A DNA stretch of 64,000 bases from assembly GCA_030425145.1 (NCBI GenBank), contig JAUHVK010000009.1, positions 85,291 to 149,290 on the forward strand, in the 5' to 3' direction. Both the position numbers and the translations under genes were made by a program. Shown one piece after another: positions 1 through 8,473 of this stretch. How positions within the stretch are numbered: position 1 is the first letter of the stretch; every line of letters starts with the position of its first letter. Source of the DNA: Alphaproteobacteria bacterium. Lineage in GTDB: Bacteria; Pseudomonadota; Alphaproteobacteria; Rhodobacterales; Rhodobacteraceae. The notes under the pieces were generated by a model, which saw nothing but the letters and a program-made list of their open reading frames with translations, was not told where the DNA came from and did no database searches.

Positions 1-54
1 GGCGGCGGGCATACTGAGCGCGGCGAGGAGCAGAAAGGGAAGCGTGTGTTTCAT
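1..54 (-). CDS. Exported protein, N-terminal fragment only
   Basis: The first 18 codons of a gene that runs off the left edge. The ATG is at 54-52 and the translation begins MKHTLPFLLLAALSMPAA. A basic start followed by a leucine/alanine-rich core and a small-residue end is a Sec signal peptide, so the product is probably periplasmic, outer-membrane or a lipoprotein. Nothing of the mature protein is visible and no function can be assigned. It is divergent from the exported protein at 239. Confidence 0.55.
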   Translation of the reverse strand, partial: MKHTLPFLLLAALSMPAA

Positions 55-238
55 GCGATCACCCTGCGTCCAAGCCCCGCGAAATTCAATAACGCAGGCA
101 CGGTTATCCAATAGCGCGGGGGCGATATTGCCTGACCTGCAAGGCCGGTCCGAGATCGGTGTCAGAGGCAGCGGCCCAAGCGCCCTGCCCCAGATCATGC
201 CACCTCTGGCTTAACCGACAGCGAAAGGAATCCCCGCC

Positions 239-748
239 ATGTCACGCAAATTCATCGCAGCCGTTCTGGCCATCTCCACCACCATGGCCGCCGTTTCCGC
301 GGCGCCCGTCCACGCTGCCTCGGAAGAGGACATCGCCAAGCTGCTGGCAGGCGCGGCAACGATTTTCATCATCGGGAAAGCGATCCAGAATTCCCGCGAC
401 GACGACCGCAAGGACAAGAAAAAGGATGAGGTTCGGCACTATGTTCCGGACCACCGCCCGCACCAGTCGAAACCACCCGCCTACGGCTATGACCGCCCAA
501 TTCCCAAGGTCATTCCGCGCGACGTAAAGCGACACAACGCAGCGGCCTTGCCGGCGCAATGTGTGCGGAGGATCGAAGGTGGTCGAGTTTCGCGTGTGGT
601 GATGGGCCGTTGCCTTGAGCGCAACAGCATCAGCACGCGGTCTCTGCCAAAAGCCTGCCGCATGACGGTCGAAACCCGCCGAGGTGAAGCGCGCGCCTAT
701 GCGCTGCCCTGCTTGCGGCACCGTGGTTACACACTGGCGCGCTACTGA
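239..748 (+). CDS. Small periplasmic protein of unknown function
   Basis: A 169-residue protein with a signal peptide ending near AAPVHA (about residue 26). A short hydrophobic stretch (about residues 36-47, AGAATIFIIGKA) is followed by a charged linker rich in D, K and R, and by a C-terminal part (about 100-169) with four cysteines (CVRR, RCLE, ACRM, PCLR) that could form two disulfides in the periplasm. I do not recognise a named family, although the layout is common among small exported proteins of Rhodobacterales. It is a single-gene unit ended by a strong terminator 49 bp downstream. Confidence 0.75.
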   Translation: MSRKFIAAVLAISTTMAAVSAAPVHAASEEDIAKLLAGAATIFIIGKAIQNSRDDDRKDKKKDEVRHYVPDHRPHQSKPPAYGYDRPIPKVIPRDVKRHNAAALPAQCVRRIEGGRVSRVVMGRCLERNSISTRSLPKACRMTVETRRGEARAYALPCLRHRGYTLARY

Positions 749-796
749 TCAGCGCCGGGTCTGCGGGGGACTGTGGTCCTTTGTTCCCCGCGCCTT

Positions 797-831
797 GCAC
801 GCATGGTGGCCTCGCACCATGCGTGCTTTTT
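797..831 (+). terminator. Intrinsic terminator after the small periplasmic gene
   Basis: A perfect 12-bp stem (GCACGCATGGTG at 797-808 with CACCATGCGTGC at 815-826), a 6-nt loop, and five T residues at 827-831. It separates this gene from tamA. Confidence 0.9.
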
Positions 832-945
832 GCATCGCGGAAGGGGGCTTGGCGCGATTGTGAGGGTCAGAGCGCGGAACCCGTTTGCACGGTGACTCGT
901 TGAAATGTTATGCTGAGATGAATTCCTGTACGAGGTTTTGGGCAC

Positions 946-2736
946 ATGCACCGTCTGACACGCACGCTCTTGTGCGCGGCGTTTTTGGCTGCACCGGGAA
1001 TCGGTGCTTCACAAGACCTTGACCTGAACATCTCGGGCGGCAGCGACGATCTGCGCAGTCAACTCAAGGACGCCATGTCGCTTTATGCGCTGGTGGATGC
1101 CGAGGACGCGACCCCACAAGCGCTGATCGCAGCCGCGCAAGCCGACTACGCGCGCATCGTTGCAGCGCTTTACGGTGGCGGGCGGTTCTCTCCGGTGGTT
1201 TCGATCAAGGTTGACGGGCGCGAGGCGTCAGAGATTTCTCCGTTCGAGGCACCGGCGTCGATCTCGAAAATCCTCATCGACATCGAGCTTGGACCCCGAT
1301 TCACCTATGGCCGCGCCGAAATCGCACCTTTGGCTGAAGGTACGGAGATACCCGAAACCTTTCGCCCCGGAGAGCGGGCGGGCACTGCGCCGATCCGCGA
1401 TGCGGTGTCGGCGGGCATCAGCGGCTGGCGCAATGTGGGCCACGCGAAAGCGCGTCTGGCCGACCAGCAGATCGTTGCGGACCACCCGAACCGTGAATTG
1501 GACGTGCGGCTGCGGCTGGAGCCGGGGCCGAAGCTTCGGTTCGGTGAGGTGATCGTGACCGGCAATGACCGGGTGCGCCGGACGCGTATCCGCGAAATGG
1601 CCGGACTGCCGGTCGGTGAGGTGTTTGACCCGCAGGAGATTGCAGAGGCAGAGCGTCGTTTGCGCCAGACCGGCGTGTTCAGTTCGGTCGCGGTGTCCGA
1701 GGCCGAAACCCCGAATGCCGATGGCACGCTTGATCTGGCCTTGCAGGTGGCCGAACAAAAGCCGCGCCGGTTTGGATTTGGTGCCGAGGTGTCGACGCAA
1801 GAAGGCGGCAAGGTCAGCGCGTTCTGGCTGCACCGCAATCTGTTCCAAGGCGCCGAGCGGTTGCGCATCGAAGGCGAGGTGTCGGGAATCGGCACTGATA
1901 CGGACGAGATGGATTACGCGCTGACGCTGACCTATGGGCGGCCCGCGACCTTTACCCCGGACACGGAGTTCTACCTGACCGCCGGTATCGAACAGTTGAA
2001 CGAGCCGGGGTTCATGAGCAATCAGGCCGGAGTGATCGCGGGTCTGTCGCATCGGTTTTCCGACCAGCTGAGCGGCACGTTCGGGCTGGGCTATCGCTAC
2101 TTGGACACCAAAGACGCCTTTGGTGAGCGTGAGTTCCAACTGCTTTTGGCGACGCTGGGCGCGACCTATGACACGCGCAATGACAGCCTGAACCCGACGG
2201 GTGGCTATTACCTGTCGGCCACCGGCACACCGTTTATGGGTCTTGATAAGACCGAGAGCGGGTTCCGCCTGGTCTCGGACGCGCGGGCCTATGTTGGGTT
2301 CGGCGCGGATGACCGGTTTGTCCTTGCAGGGCGGGCGCAGATCGGATCGGTCTGGGGGCCGAGCCTTGAGGATACGGTGCCGGATTACCTGTTCTATTCG
2401 GGTGGCGGTGGCACCGTGCGCGGTGTGCCCTATCAATCCTTGGGCGTGACCCTTCCCAATGACGAATTCACCGGCGGGCAGAGCTTCGCCGCGGTGTCGG
2501 CAGAGCTGCGCGCGATGGTGCGGCCGAATATCGGGCTGGTCGGGTTTTATGATGCGGGCATGGTCACCGAGGAAAGCGGCTTTGCCGGTGACAGCGACTG
2601 GCACGCAGGGGCCGGGTTCGGGTTGCGTTACAACACCGGGATCGGCCCGATCCGCGTGGACATCGCGACGCCTGTGACCGGGGACGGCGCGGGCAAGGAT
2701 TACGAGCTTTACATCGGCATTGGCCAGGCTTTCTGA
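946..2736 (+). CDS. tamA: Autotransporter assembly outer-membrane protein TamA
   Basis: A 596-residue BamA/TamA (Omp85) family protein. The signal peptide ends near GIGAS (about residue 22). The periplasmic half (to about residue 260) holds POTRA-like modules, including the stretch GEVIVTGNDRVRR-TRIREMAGLPVG near residues 200-225. The C-terminal half is a beta-barrel, with GGGGTVRGVPYQSLG near residue 490 as the usual Omp85 'RG' strand region, and it ends in an aromatic residue (GIGQAF). TamA works with the inner-membrane-anchored TamB in inserting or moving outer-membrane components. tamB starts one base after the stop, so the two are surely co-expressed. Confidence 0.93.
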   Translation: MHRLTRTLLCAAFLAAPGIGASQDLDLNISGGSDDLRSQLKDAMSLYALVDAEDATPQALIAAAQADYARIVAALYGGGRFSPVVSIKVDGREASEISPFEAPASISKILIDIELGPRFTYGRAEIAPLAEGTEIPETFRPGERAGTAPIRDAVSAGISGWRNVGHAKARLADQQIVADHPNRELDVRLRLEPGPKLRFGEVIVTGNDRVRRTRIREMAGLPVGEVFDPQEIAEAERRLRQTGVFSSVAVSEAETPNADGTLDLALQVAEQKPRRFGFGAEVSTQEGGKVSAFWLHRNLFQGAERLRIEGEVSGIGTDTDEMDYALTLTYGRPATFTPDTEFYLTAGIEQLNEPGFMSNQAGVIAGLSHRFSDQLSGTFGLGYRYLDTKDAFGEREFQLLLATLGATYDTRNDSLNPTGGYYLSATGTPFMGLDKTESGFRLVSDARAYVGFGADDRFVLAGRAQIGSVWGPSLEDTVPDYLFYSGGGGTVRGVPYQSLGVTLPNDEFTGGQSFAAVSAELRAMVRPNIGLVGFYDAGMVTEESGFAGDSDWHAGAGFGLRYNTGIGPIRVDIATPVTGDGAGKDYELYIGIGQAF

Positions 2737-2737
2737 T

Positions 2738-5700
2738 ATGCGCTTAATCGCGACCCTTCTCGTTTTTCTGTTCTGGCCGATCGTCAGCTTTGCGCAGGAT
2801 GGTGACGACGACCCCGGTTATCTGGCCGGGCTGTTGCAGGATGCGCTGTCCGGCGCGGGCCGCGATGTGCGTATCCGGGGCTTTGAGGGCGCGTTGTCCA
2901 GCGAGGCGACAATTGCCTCGATGGCGATCTCGGACGATCAGGGCGAGTGGTTCCGGGCGGAGAACATCGTGCTGGATTGGCGGCGCGCGGCGTTGCTGCG
3001 AGGGATCGTGGATGTGACCTCGTTCAGCGCTGAGAGTGTTGTGGTGTCGCGAGCGCCGGACGCGGGTGAAGACCTTCCCAGCGCCGAGGCCAAACCGTTC
3101 ACCATCCCGGATTTGCCGGTTGAAATTCGGATCGAGCGGTTCGCGGTGGAGTCCCTGCAACTGGGCGCACCGCTTTTGGGAGAGGCCGCCGAGTTCACGA
3201 TCACCGGAGCGGCGCGGCTGGCGGATGGCGGGGCCGATCTGGAGCTTAATCTGGAGCGTGTGGACGGCAAGCAATCGCAGATCGCATTGGCTGGCAGCTA
3301 TGATCCCTCGTCGCGGCAACTGGTTGTGGACCTGAATGCCGAAGAGGCGGCGGGTGGGCTTGCGGGGACGTTGCTGGGCATCCCGGGTGCGCCGTCCTTG
3401 GCGCTGACCGTGCAAGGCGAAGGGCTGGTCGATGACTTTACCGCGGATATTGCGCTGGCGACCGATGGTCGGCCGCGCATCACCGGGTCGGTGGAAATTC
3501 TGGCGCCGCAGGAGACCGGCACATGGGATGTGCGGGTTGATATAACCGGCGATCCAACACCGCTTTTGACCGAGGAAACGCGCGCGTTTTTCGGCAACGA
3601 TATCGGGCTGCGGGCGCGGGTGGTACGCGAGGCGACGGGCCGAACCGAATTGCCGGAATTCGCATTGACCGCCGATGCACTGTCGCTGACCGGCAGTGCC
3701 GCAATTTCGGAAACCGGCTGGCTGGAGGCGCTGGATGCCGAAGGGCGGATCGCGAACCCGGAAGGTGGGCCGGTGGTGCTGCCGTTTGGCGGGGGCGACA
3801 CGCAGGTGGCCGAAGTTACATTTGATGCGGCGCTGAACGGCGATGTGACCTTTGATGCGCGGCTGGAAGAGTTCGTCAGCCCGGCGGCAACGCTGGAGGC
3901 GCTGACCATCACCGGGCGTGGGCAGATCGACCAGCAGAGTTTTGCGCAGCAGGAAGGCGAATTCGGGTTGGACCTGACCTTTGCCGCCGACGCGCTGGCG
4001 CTGACCGATCCGGCTTTGGCAGAGGCCGTGGGCACCGATCTGGCAGGCGCGGCGCGCGTGGATTATCGCAGCGGGAATCCGGTGCGCGTGACTGGACTTG
4101 AGGTCAACGGCGAGGATTACGGGCTGGACGGGACGGCAAGCTGGAGCTTCAGCGAGGTGATGCCGCTGACGCTGGACCTGAAGCTGGTGGCCGAGAACAT
4201 AACGCGGTTCTCCGCAATCGCGGGGCGCGATTTGGCTGGACGCGTCGATGTTGCCGTCGATGGTCGGGTCGGGCCGATTTCGGGCATGTTCGATCTGGCG
4301 GTTGATGGCACCACGCTTGATCTGTCGATTGGCGAGGACATGGTGGACCGTCTCTTGGCGGGCGTCGGGTCTGTACGCCTTGATGCGCGGCGCGACGAAA
4401 CTGGCACAACGCTGCGCGAAGTGCGTGTGGTCAAACCGGCGATTGATTTTGAAGCCAATGGCAAGATCACAAGCCAGGACACGTCTCTTCGGTTTGACGG
4501 CACTTTGCGCAATCTTGACCGCGTCTATCCCGGAGAGGCGGCAGGGTCGGCCAAGCTGAATGGTCGTGTGATCCTTGCTGGAACCACCCTGCGCAATCTG
4601 GAAGTGATGGCGGACCTGTCGAACCAAAGCTCTTTGGTGCGGCTGCCCTTTGGCGGCGGGCTGACACTGCAATCGGGGACAGTGGATCTGGCTGCGACCG
4701 GCGGGCCGAATGGTCGTTGGACGGCGAATGTCGGTGTGCGCGATCTGGATGCGCCGCAGGTGGCGGCGACTGCGCTGACACTGACCGGGGAGGGTCTAAT
4801 CAGCCAGACTGAGACTGGCGGTCTTGTGTCGGCCGGAGGTGATCTGCGGTTGAATGGATCGAACCTGCAATTGAGCGATGCGCGGTTTGCACAGGCCATC
4901 GGGCGCAATCCGACGGTCACGACGCAGATCGAGTGGGTGCAGGCGTCCGAGCGGCTGACGGTGCAGGCCATTAATCTGAGCACGGGCGCGATTGATGCCA
5001 CCGGTTCGGCGATGGTGAGCCAGACGCTGAGCGCTCCGGACGTGCAATTTGCGCTGTCGCTTCTGGCAGACAGTCTTGCGCCACTGTCGGGACTTGCCGG
5101 GCAACCGCTGAGCGGTGCGGCACAGATCGACGTGAGCGGCACCTATGTGGATGGTGGTGCCTTCGACGTGACCGCACGCGGTCAGGGCACGGGGCTCGGC
5201 ATCAACAATGCCACTGTGGATCGTCTTCTGGCTGGGGTCACACGGTTCGAAGTGGGCGCATCCGGGCAAAACGGTGCCTTGGAGCAGGTGTTTGCCGATG
5301 TGCAGAACCCAGAGATCACCGCACGCGTAAGCGGGCCGCTGAGTGGTTTGGCGATTGACGCGCGGCTGGCGAATGTCGGGTTGATCGCGCCGGATTTCCA
5401 AGGCGCACTGGTGATCGATGGGACGGTTGGTCAGCAGAATGGCGGCTATGCCGTCGATGTCGATCTGAACGGTCCGGGGGGCACCACGCTTGCGGTGGAT
5501 GGCACCGTTGCGTCGGGCAATCAGGCCAACCTTTCGATGAACGGCTCTGCCCCACTGGGGCTGGCCAATGTGTTCATTGCGCCGCGGAGGTTGAATGGCC
5601 GGGCCAATCTGGACCTGCGCATTGACGGACCGCTGGCGCTGTCCAGCCTGTCAGGAACGATCACACCCGAAGGCGCAGAGTTCAGCGCGCCTACACTGGG

Positions 5701-6820
5701 CATCATACTGTCTCCGATCACCGGCCAGATCGGAATGAGCAATGGCGCGGCGCAGATCAATCTGGCGGCGCAGGGCAATCACGGCGGATCGATCGATGTG
5801 GCCGGGCGGCTGGGTCTGACCACGTTGGACGCGGCGATTACCGCAACGCTGACACGGTTTGGCGTGCGCGACCCCGACCTTTACGACACCAGCATTGATG
5901 GCACCGTGTCGCTGACCGGCCCGATTGGGCGCAACCTTCTGATCAGCGGTGACTTGCGGCTGAACGAAACCGAGATTCAGGTGCCCTCGACCGGCGTATC
6001 TGCGCTTGGGGACATTCCGCCGATCGACCATCTTGGGGCGACCCGTCCGGTGATGCGTACCTTGGATCAGGCTGGGTTGTCGGCCACGGCGGACAGCGCA
6101 GTGGAAGAGGTGCGCGGACCGTCGAGCACGCGGCTGGACCTGACGCTGACCGCACCGGGACAGGTGTTCGTGCGCGGTCGCGGGCTTGATGCGGAACTGG
6201 CAGGGCAATTGCGGCTGACCGGACCGACATCGGACATCATCCCGCAGGGCGGGTTCGAACTGGTGCGCGGTCGTCTGGACATTCTGAACCAGCGCTTCAC
6301 GCTGGACGAAGGGCGCATCCAGATGAGCGGCAGCTTTAACCCGGTGTTGCGCTTTGTGGCCGAGACCGACGCCAATGGAATCATCGTGCGGGTCATTCTC
6401 GACGGGCCAGCCTCATCGCCGGAGATTTCGTTCTCGTCGGTGCCGGAACTGCCGGAGGACGAGGTTCTGGCACAGCTTCTGTTTGGGCGGGATTTGTCGA
6501 ACCTGTCGGCCTTGCAGGCGCTGGAACTGGCGAATGCGGTTGCGGTATTGGCCGGTCGCCAGGGTGTCGGGCTGTTGTCGCGCCTGCGGGACGGGTTCGG
6601 GCTGGACGATCTGGACGTGAGTCAGACCGAGGATGGCGGCACGGCGGTGCGCGCAGGCAAGTACATTTCCGACAACATCTATTCCGATGTTGTGGTGGAA
6701 AGCGGCGGTCGGGCCGAGATCAATCTCAACCTCGATGTGACGTCCGAGATCACTGCACGGGGCAGCGTGGACAACACCGGCAACTCGTCTCTGGGTGTGT
6801 TCTTTGAGCGGGATTACTGA
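2738..6820 (+). CDS. tamB: Translocation and assembly module protein TamB
   Basis: A very long (1360-residue) protein with an N-terminal hydrophobic signal-anchor (RLIATLLVFLFWPIVSFA), then about 1100 residues of repetitive beta-rich sequence typical of the AsmA/TamB envelope-spanning fold, and a C-terminal DUF490/TamB domain (about 1000-1360) containing RGRGLDAELAGQLRLTG and ending in ERDY. The ATG at 2738 was chosen because it lies one base after the tamA stop and precedes the signal sequence; an earlier in-frame start would lie inside tamA. TamB proteins form a hydrophobic groove between the membranes and are implicated in phospholipid transport and barrel protein assembly. It converges on the Hint-domain gene. 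Confidence 0.93.
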   Translation: MRLIATLLVFLFWPIVSFAQDGDDDPGYLAGLLQDALSGAGRDVRIRGFEGALSSEATIASMAISDDQGEWFRAENIVLDWRRAALLRGIVDVTSFSAESVVVSRAPDAGEDLPSAEAKPFTIPDLPVEIRIERFAVESLQLGAPLLGEAAEFTITGAARLADGGADLELNLERVDGKQSQIALAGSYDPSSRQLVVDLNAEEAAGGLAGTLLGIPGAPSLALTVQGEGLVDDFTADIALATDGRPRITGSVEILAPQETGTWDVRVDITGDPTPLLTEETRAFFGNDIGLRARVVREATGRTELPEFALTADALSLTGSAAISETGWLEALDAEGRIANPEGGPVVLPFGGGDTQVAEVTFDAALNGDVTFDARLEEFVSPAATLEALTITGRGQIDQQSFAQQEGEFGLDLTFAADALALTDPALAEAVGTDLAGAARVDYRSGNPVRVTGLEVNGEDYGLDGTASWSFSEVMPLTLDLKLVAENITRFSAIAGRDLAGRVDVAVDGRVGPISGMFDLAVDGTTLDLSIGEDMVDRLLAGVGSVRLDARRDETGTTLREVRVVKPAIDFEANGKITSQDTSLRFDGTLRNLDRVYPGEAAGSAKLNGRVILAGTTLRNLEVMADLSNQSSLVRLPFGGGLTLQSGTVDLAATGGPNGRWTANVGVRDLDAPQVAATALTLTGEGLISQTETGGLVSAGGDLRLNGSNLQLSDARFAQAIGRNPTVTTQIEWVQASERLTVQAINLSTGAIDATGSAMVSQTLSAPDVQFALSLLADSLAPLSGLAGQPLSGAAQIDVSGTYVDGGAFDVTARGQGTGLGINNATVDRLLAGVTRFEVGASGQNGALEQVFADVQNPEITARVSGPLSGLAIDARLANVGLIAPDFQGALVIDGTVGQQNGGYAVDVDLNGPGGTTLAVDGTVASGNQANLSMNGSAPLGLANVFIAPRRLNGRANLDLRIDGPLALSSLSGTITPEGAEFSAPTLGIILSPITGQIGMSNGAAQINLAAQGNHGGSIDVAGRLGLTTLDAAITATLTRFGVRDPDLYDTSIDGTVSLTGPIGRNLLISGDLRLNETEIQVPSTGVSALGDIPPIDHLGATRPVMRTLDQAGLSATADSAVEEVRGPSSTRLDLTLTAPGQVFVRGRGLDAELAGQLRLTGPTSDIIPQGGFELVRGRLDILNQRFTLDEGRIQMSGSFNPVLRFVAETDANGIIVRVILDGPASSPEISFSSVPELPEDEVLAQLLFGRDLSNLSALQALELANAVAVLAGRQGVGLLSRLRDGFGLDDLDVSQTEDGGTAVRAGKYISDNIYSDVVVESGGRAEINLNLDVTSEITARGSVDNTGNSSLGVFFERDY

Positions 6821-6848
6821 GCCGGGATTGGCCGGTGGCCAGCCCCGC

Positions 6849-7838
6849 TTAAAAGAACATGTCCCGGATCGGGCGATTTCTGTGGTTGATCATGGCTGCG
6901 TCGAGGGCGCCGAAAAACATCACTGCTTCATCCGTCGTCAAGTGACGCACGGTGTTACGGCCGATCCTGGACACTTCCCACGCATCGTCCGCGACAATAT
7001 CGAGGCCGGCGCAAGGTGCTTCGCAGAGCTGCCACAAACCGCCCGCGATCTGGATCGCGTCTGACGCTTCGAATTGTGGCTGAAAGACCCTGACGGCGCT
7101 TGGCGGCGTGTCGGTGATTTCGATGCCATGTATGCCAATCAAGTCACCTGCCTTGACCGAGACATGGGAGGCATCGACCAAGTCGGTGAAGGGGCTGCTT
7201 TCGAAGACGAGACGGCTGTCCTGCTGGACCAAGACGCTTTCGTCATTTCCCAGCGCGCCTTCGGGCACCAAGAGAGGCCGGACATTTCTCGGGCAGGACA
7301 CGGTGTTGTGCCAGATGTCGTACCGGCTGAAGCGCAAGGACGGGCGCGGATCGCCGGATAGGACAGACCATTGATCCGAGATGTCGATTGTTTCGACGGG
7401 TCGCCAGCCAGATGCGGTGCGCACCGTGGTGCCTTCGATGATGCCGGGAAGGCCGCATTGAGAACAGCCGGTTTCACTTCGTCTGATTTCGCAAGCTCTA
7501 TTTCTTAAGAAAAACATGATGGCTCTCGCTAATGACGTGTTTGAATATCTAAATGGTATGAGCAGACCGGCGAGTCGCGGAAGAGACCACAACCAAAGAG
7601 AGTCGCTTCGCGCGGAAGTGCGAAAGATGTTGGCCATTTTGCGCAGGTGCGAACCCTCTTCGGCCAAGATCAAGAGTGTTAGGCGTCGCCCCAGTTCAAG
7701 AGGCGCGGCAGGCATATCGGGGAACACGCAGATGCACCGTGCCGGGTCGTTTTCGGGGTGGATTGTGAAAGGTCTTGCAGACTCGGACGACGCTCCGTAT
7801 ATGACCCTCAACAGCGGCGTGTTGGCTTCGGTCGGCAC
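6849..7838 (-). CDS. Hint (hedgehog/intein-like) domain protein, probably non-splicing
   Basis: A 329-residue protein whose middle part carries the pattern [15 protein letters not shown] (about residues 135-149), the start of a Hint_2-type domain found in many Rhodobacterales proteins. The N-terminal 120 residues include [10 protein letters not shown] and [13 protein letters not shown]. In standard Hint domains the block begins C-F-x-P-G-T; here the equivalent residues are G-I-I-E-G-T (132-137), so the cysteine nucleophile seems to be missing. Cys125 and Cys128 lie just upstream. The start is uncertain: the longest frame uses GTG at 7838 with no clear ribosome site. Function unknown; it is not in an operon. 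Confidence 0.72.
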   Translation of the reverse strand: MPTEANTPLLRVIYGASSESARPFTIHPENDPARCICVFPDMPAAPLELGRRLTLLILAEEGSHLRKMANIFRTSARSDSLWLWSLPRLAGLLIPFRYSNTSLARAIMFFLRNRACEIRRSETGCSQCGLPGIIEGTTVRTASGWRPVETIDISDQWSVLSGDPRPSLRFSRYDIWHNTVSCPRNVRPLLVPEGALGNDESVLVQQDSRLVFESSPFTDLVDASHVSVKAGDLIGIHGIEITDTPPSAVRVFQPQFEASDAIQIAGGLWQLCEAPCAGLDIVADDAWEVSRIGRNTVRHLTTDEAVMFFGALDAAMINHRNRPIRDMFF

Positions 7839-7852
7839 CCACCGAAATCTTC

Positions 7853-7876
7853 AACGGGCCGCGCGCCCGTTTTTTT
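7853..7876 (+). terminator. Terminator-like hairpin in the rimP operon leader
   Basis: The stem AACGGGC (7853-7859) pairs with GCCCGTT (7865-7871) around a CGCGC loop, and a run of seven T residues covers 7870-7876. It ends only 22 nt before the rimP ATG. It could end transcripts entering from upstream, or act as an attenuator of the rimP-nusA-infB operon. Confidence 0.75.
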
Positions 7877-7898
7877 GTGTTTGGAGCACTGCACCATA

Positions 7899-8468
7899 AT
7901 GTCTGACCTGATCGCAAAAGCCGCGATGGACCGACGTCTGGCCGAGATCGTTGCCCCTGTCATCGAGGACATGGGGTTCGAGCTGGTGCGCATCCGGTTG
8001 ATGAGCGGCAAGTCCCCGACGCTGCAGATCATGGCCGAACGCCCCGAGGGCGGGATCGAAGTTGATGAATGCGCAGCCATCAGCACCGCGGTGAGCGCGA
8101 CGCTCGACGTCGAAGACCCGATTCTCGACGCCTATACGCTGGAAGTGTCCTCGCCCGGCATCGACCGGCCTTTGACCCGGCTCAAGGACTTTGAGACCTT
8201 TGAAGGGTATGAGGCGAAGATCGAAACCGCCGACATGATCGACGGACGCAAGCGCTTTAAGGGCGTGCTGGCCGGCGTCGAGGGCGACGAAGTTCTGATC
8301 AATATCGAAGAAGGCACCGTCGGGCTGAAGTTCGACTGGCTGACCGATGCCAAGCTGGTCCTGACCGACGAGCTGATCAAGGAAATGCTGAAGGCCCGCA
8401 AAGCCCAAGGCTTTGACGAGACCAAATTTGACGACGTGATTGAGGCCGAAGGGCCCGAAGAGGAGTAA
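7899..8468 (+). CDS. rimP: Ribosome maturation factor RimP
   Basis: A 189-residue RimP protein needed for 30S subunit assembly. The N-terminal domain (about 1-85) has the family pattern [10 protein letters not shown] and the central signature [24 protein letters not shown]. The C-terminal SH3-like domain (about 95-165) includes [20 protein letters not shown]. The tail is acidic (EGPEEE). The ATG at 7899 is preferred because the family starts close to this methionine and the upstream open frame runs through the hairpin. nusA begins 5 bp after the stop. This is the first gene of the conserved rimP-nusA-ylxR-infB operon. Confidence 0.93.
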   Translation: MSDLIAKAAMDRRLAEIVAPVIEDMGFELVRIRLMSGKSPTLQIMAERPEGGIEVDECAAISTAVSATLDVEDPILDAYTLEVSSPGIDRPLTRLKDFETFEGYEAKIETADMIDGRKRFKGVLAGVEGDEVLINIEEGTVGLKFDWLTDAKLVLTDELIKEMLKARKAQGFDETKFDDVIEAEGPEEE

Positions 8469-8473
8469 GACCG

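Noticed and set aside
6821..6848. Possible terminator between tamB and the Hint-domain gene (TGGCC-GGT-GGCCA)
   Set aside because: The stem is only 5 bp and there is no T run on either side. It is too weak to list.
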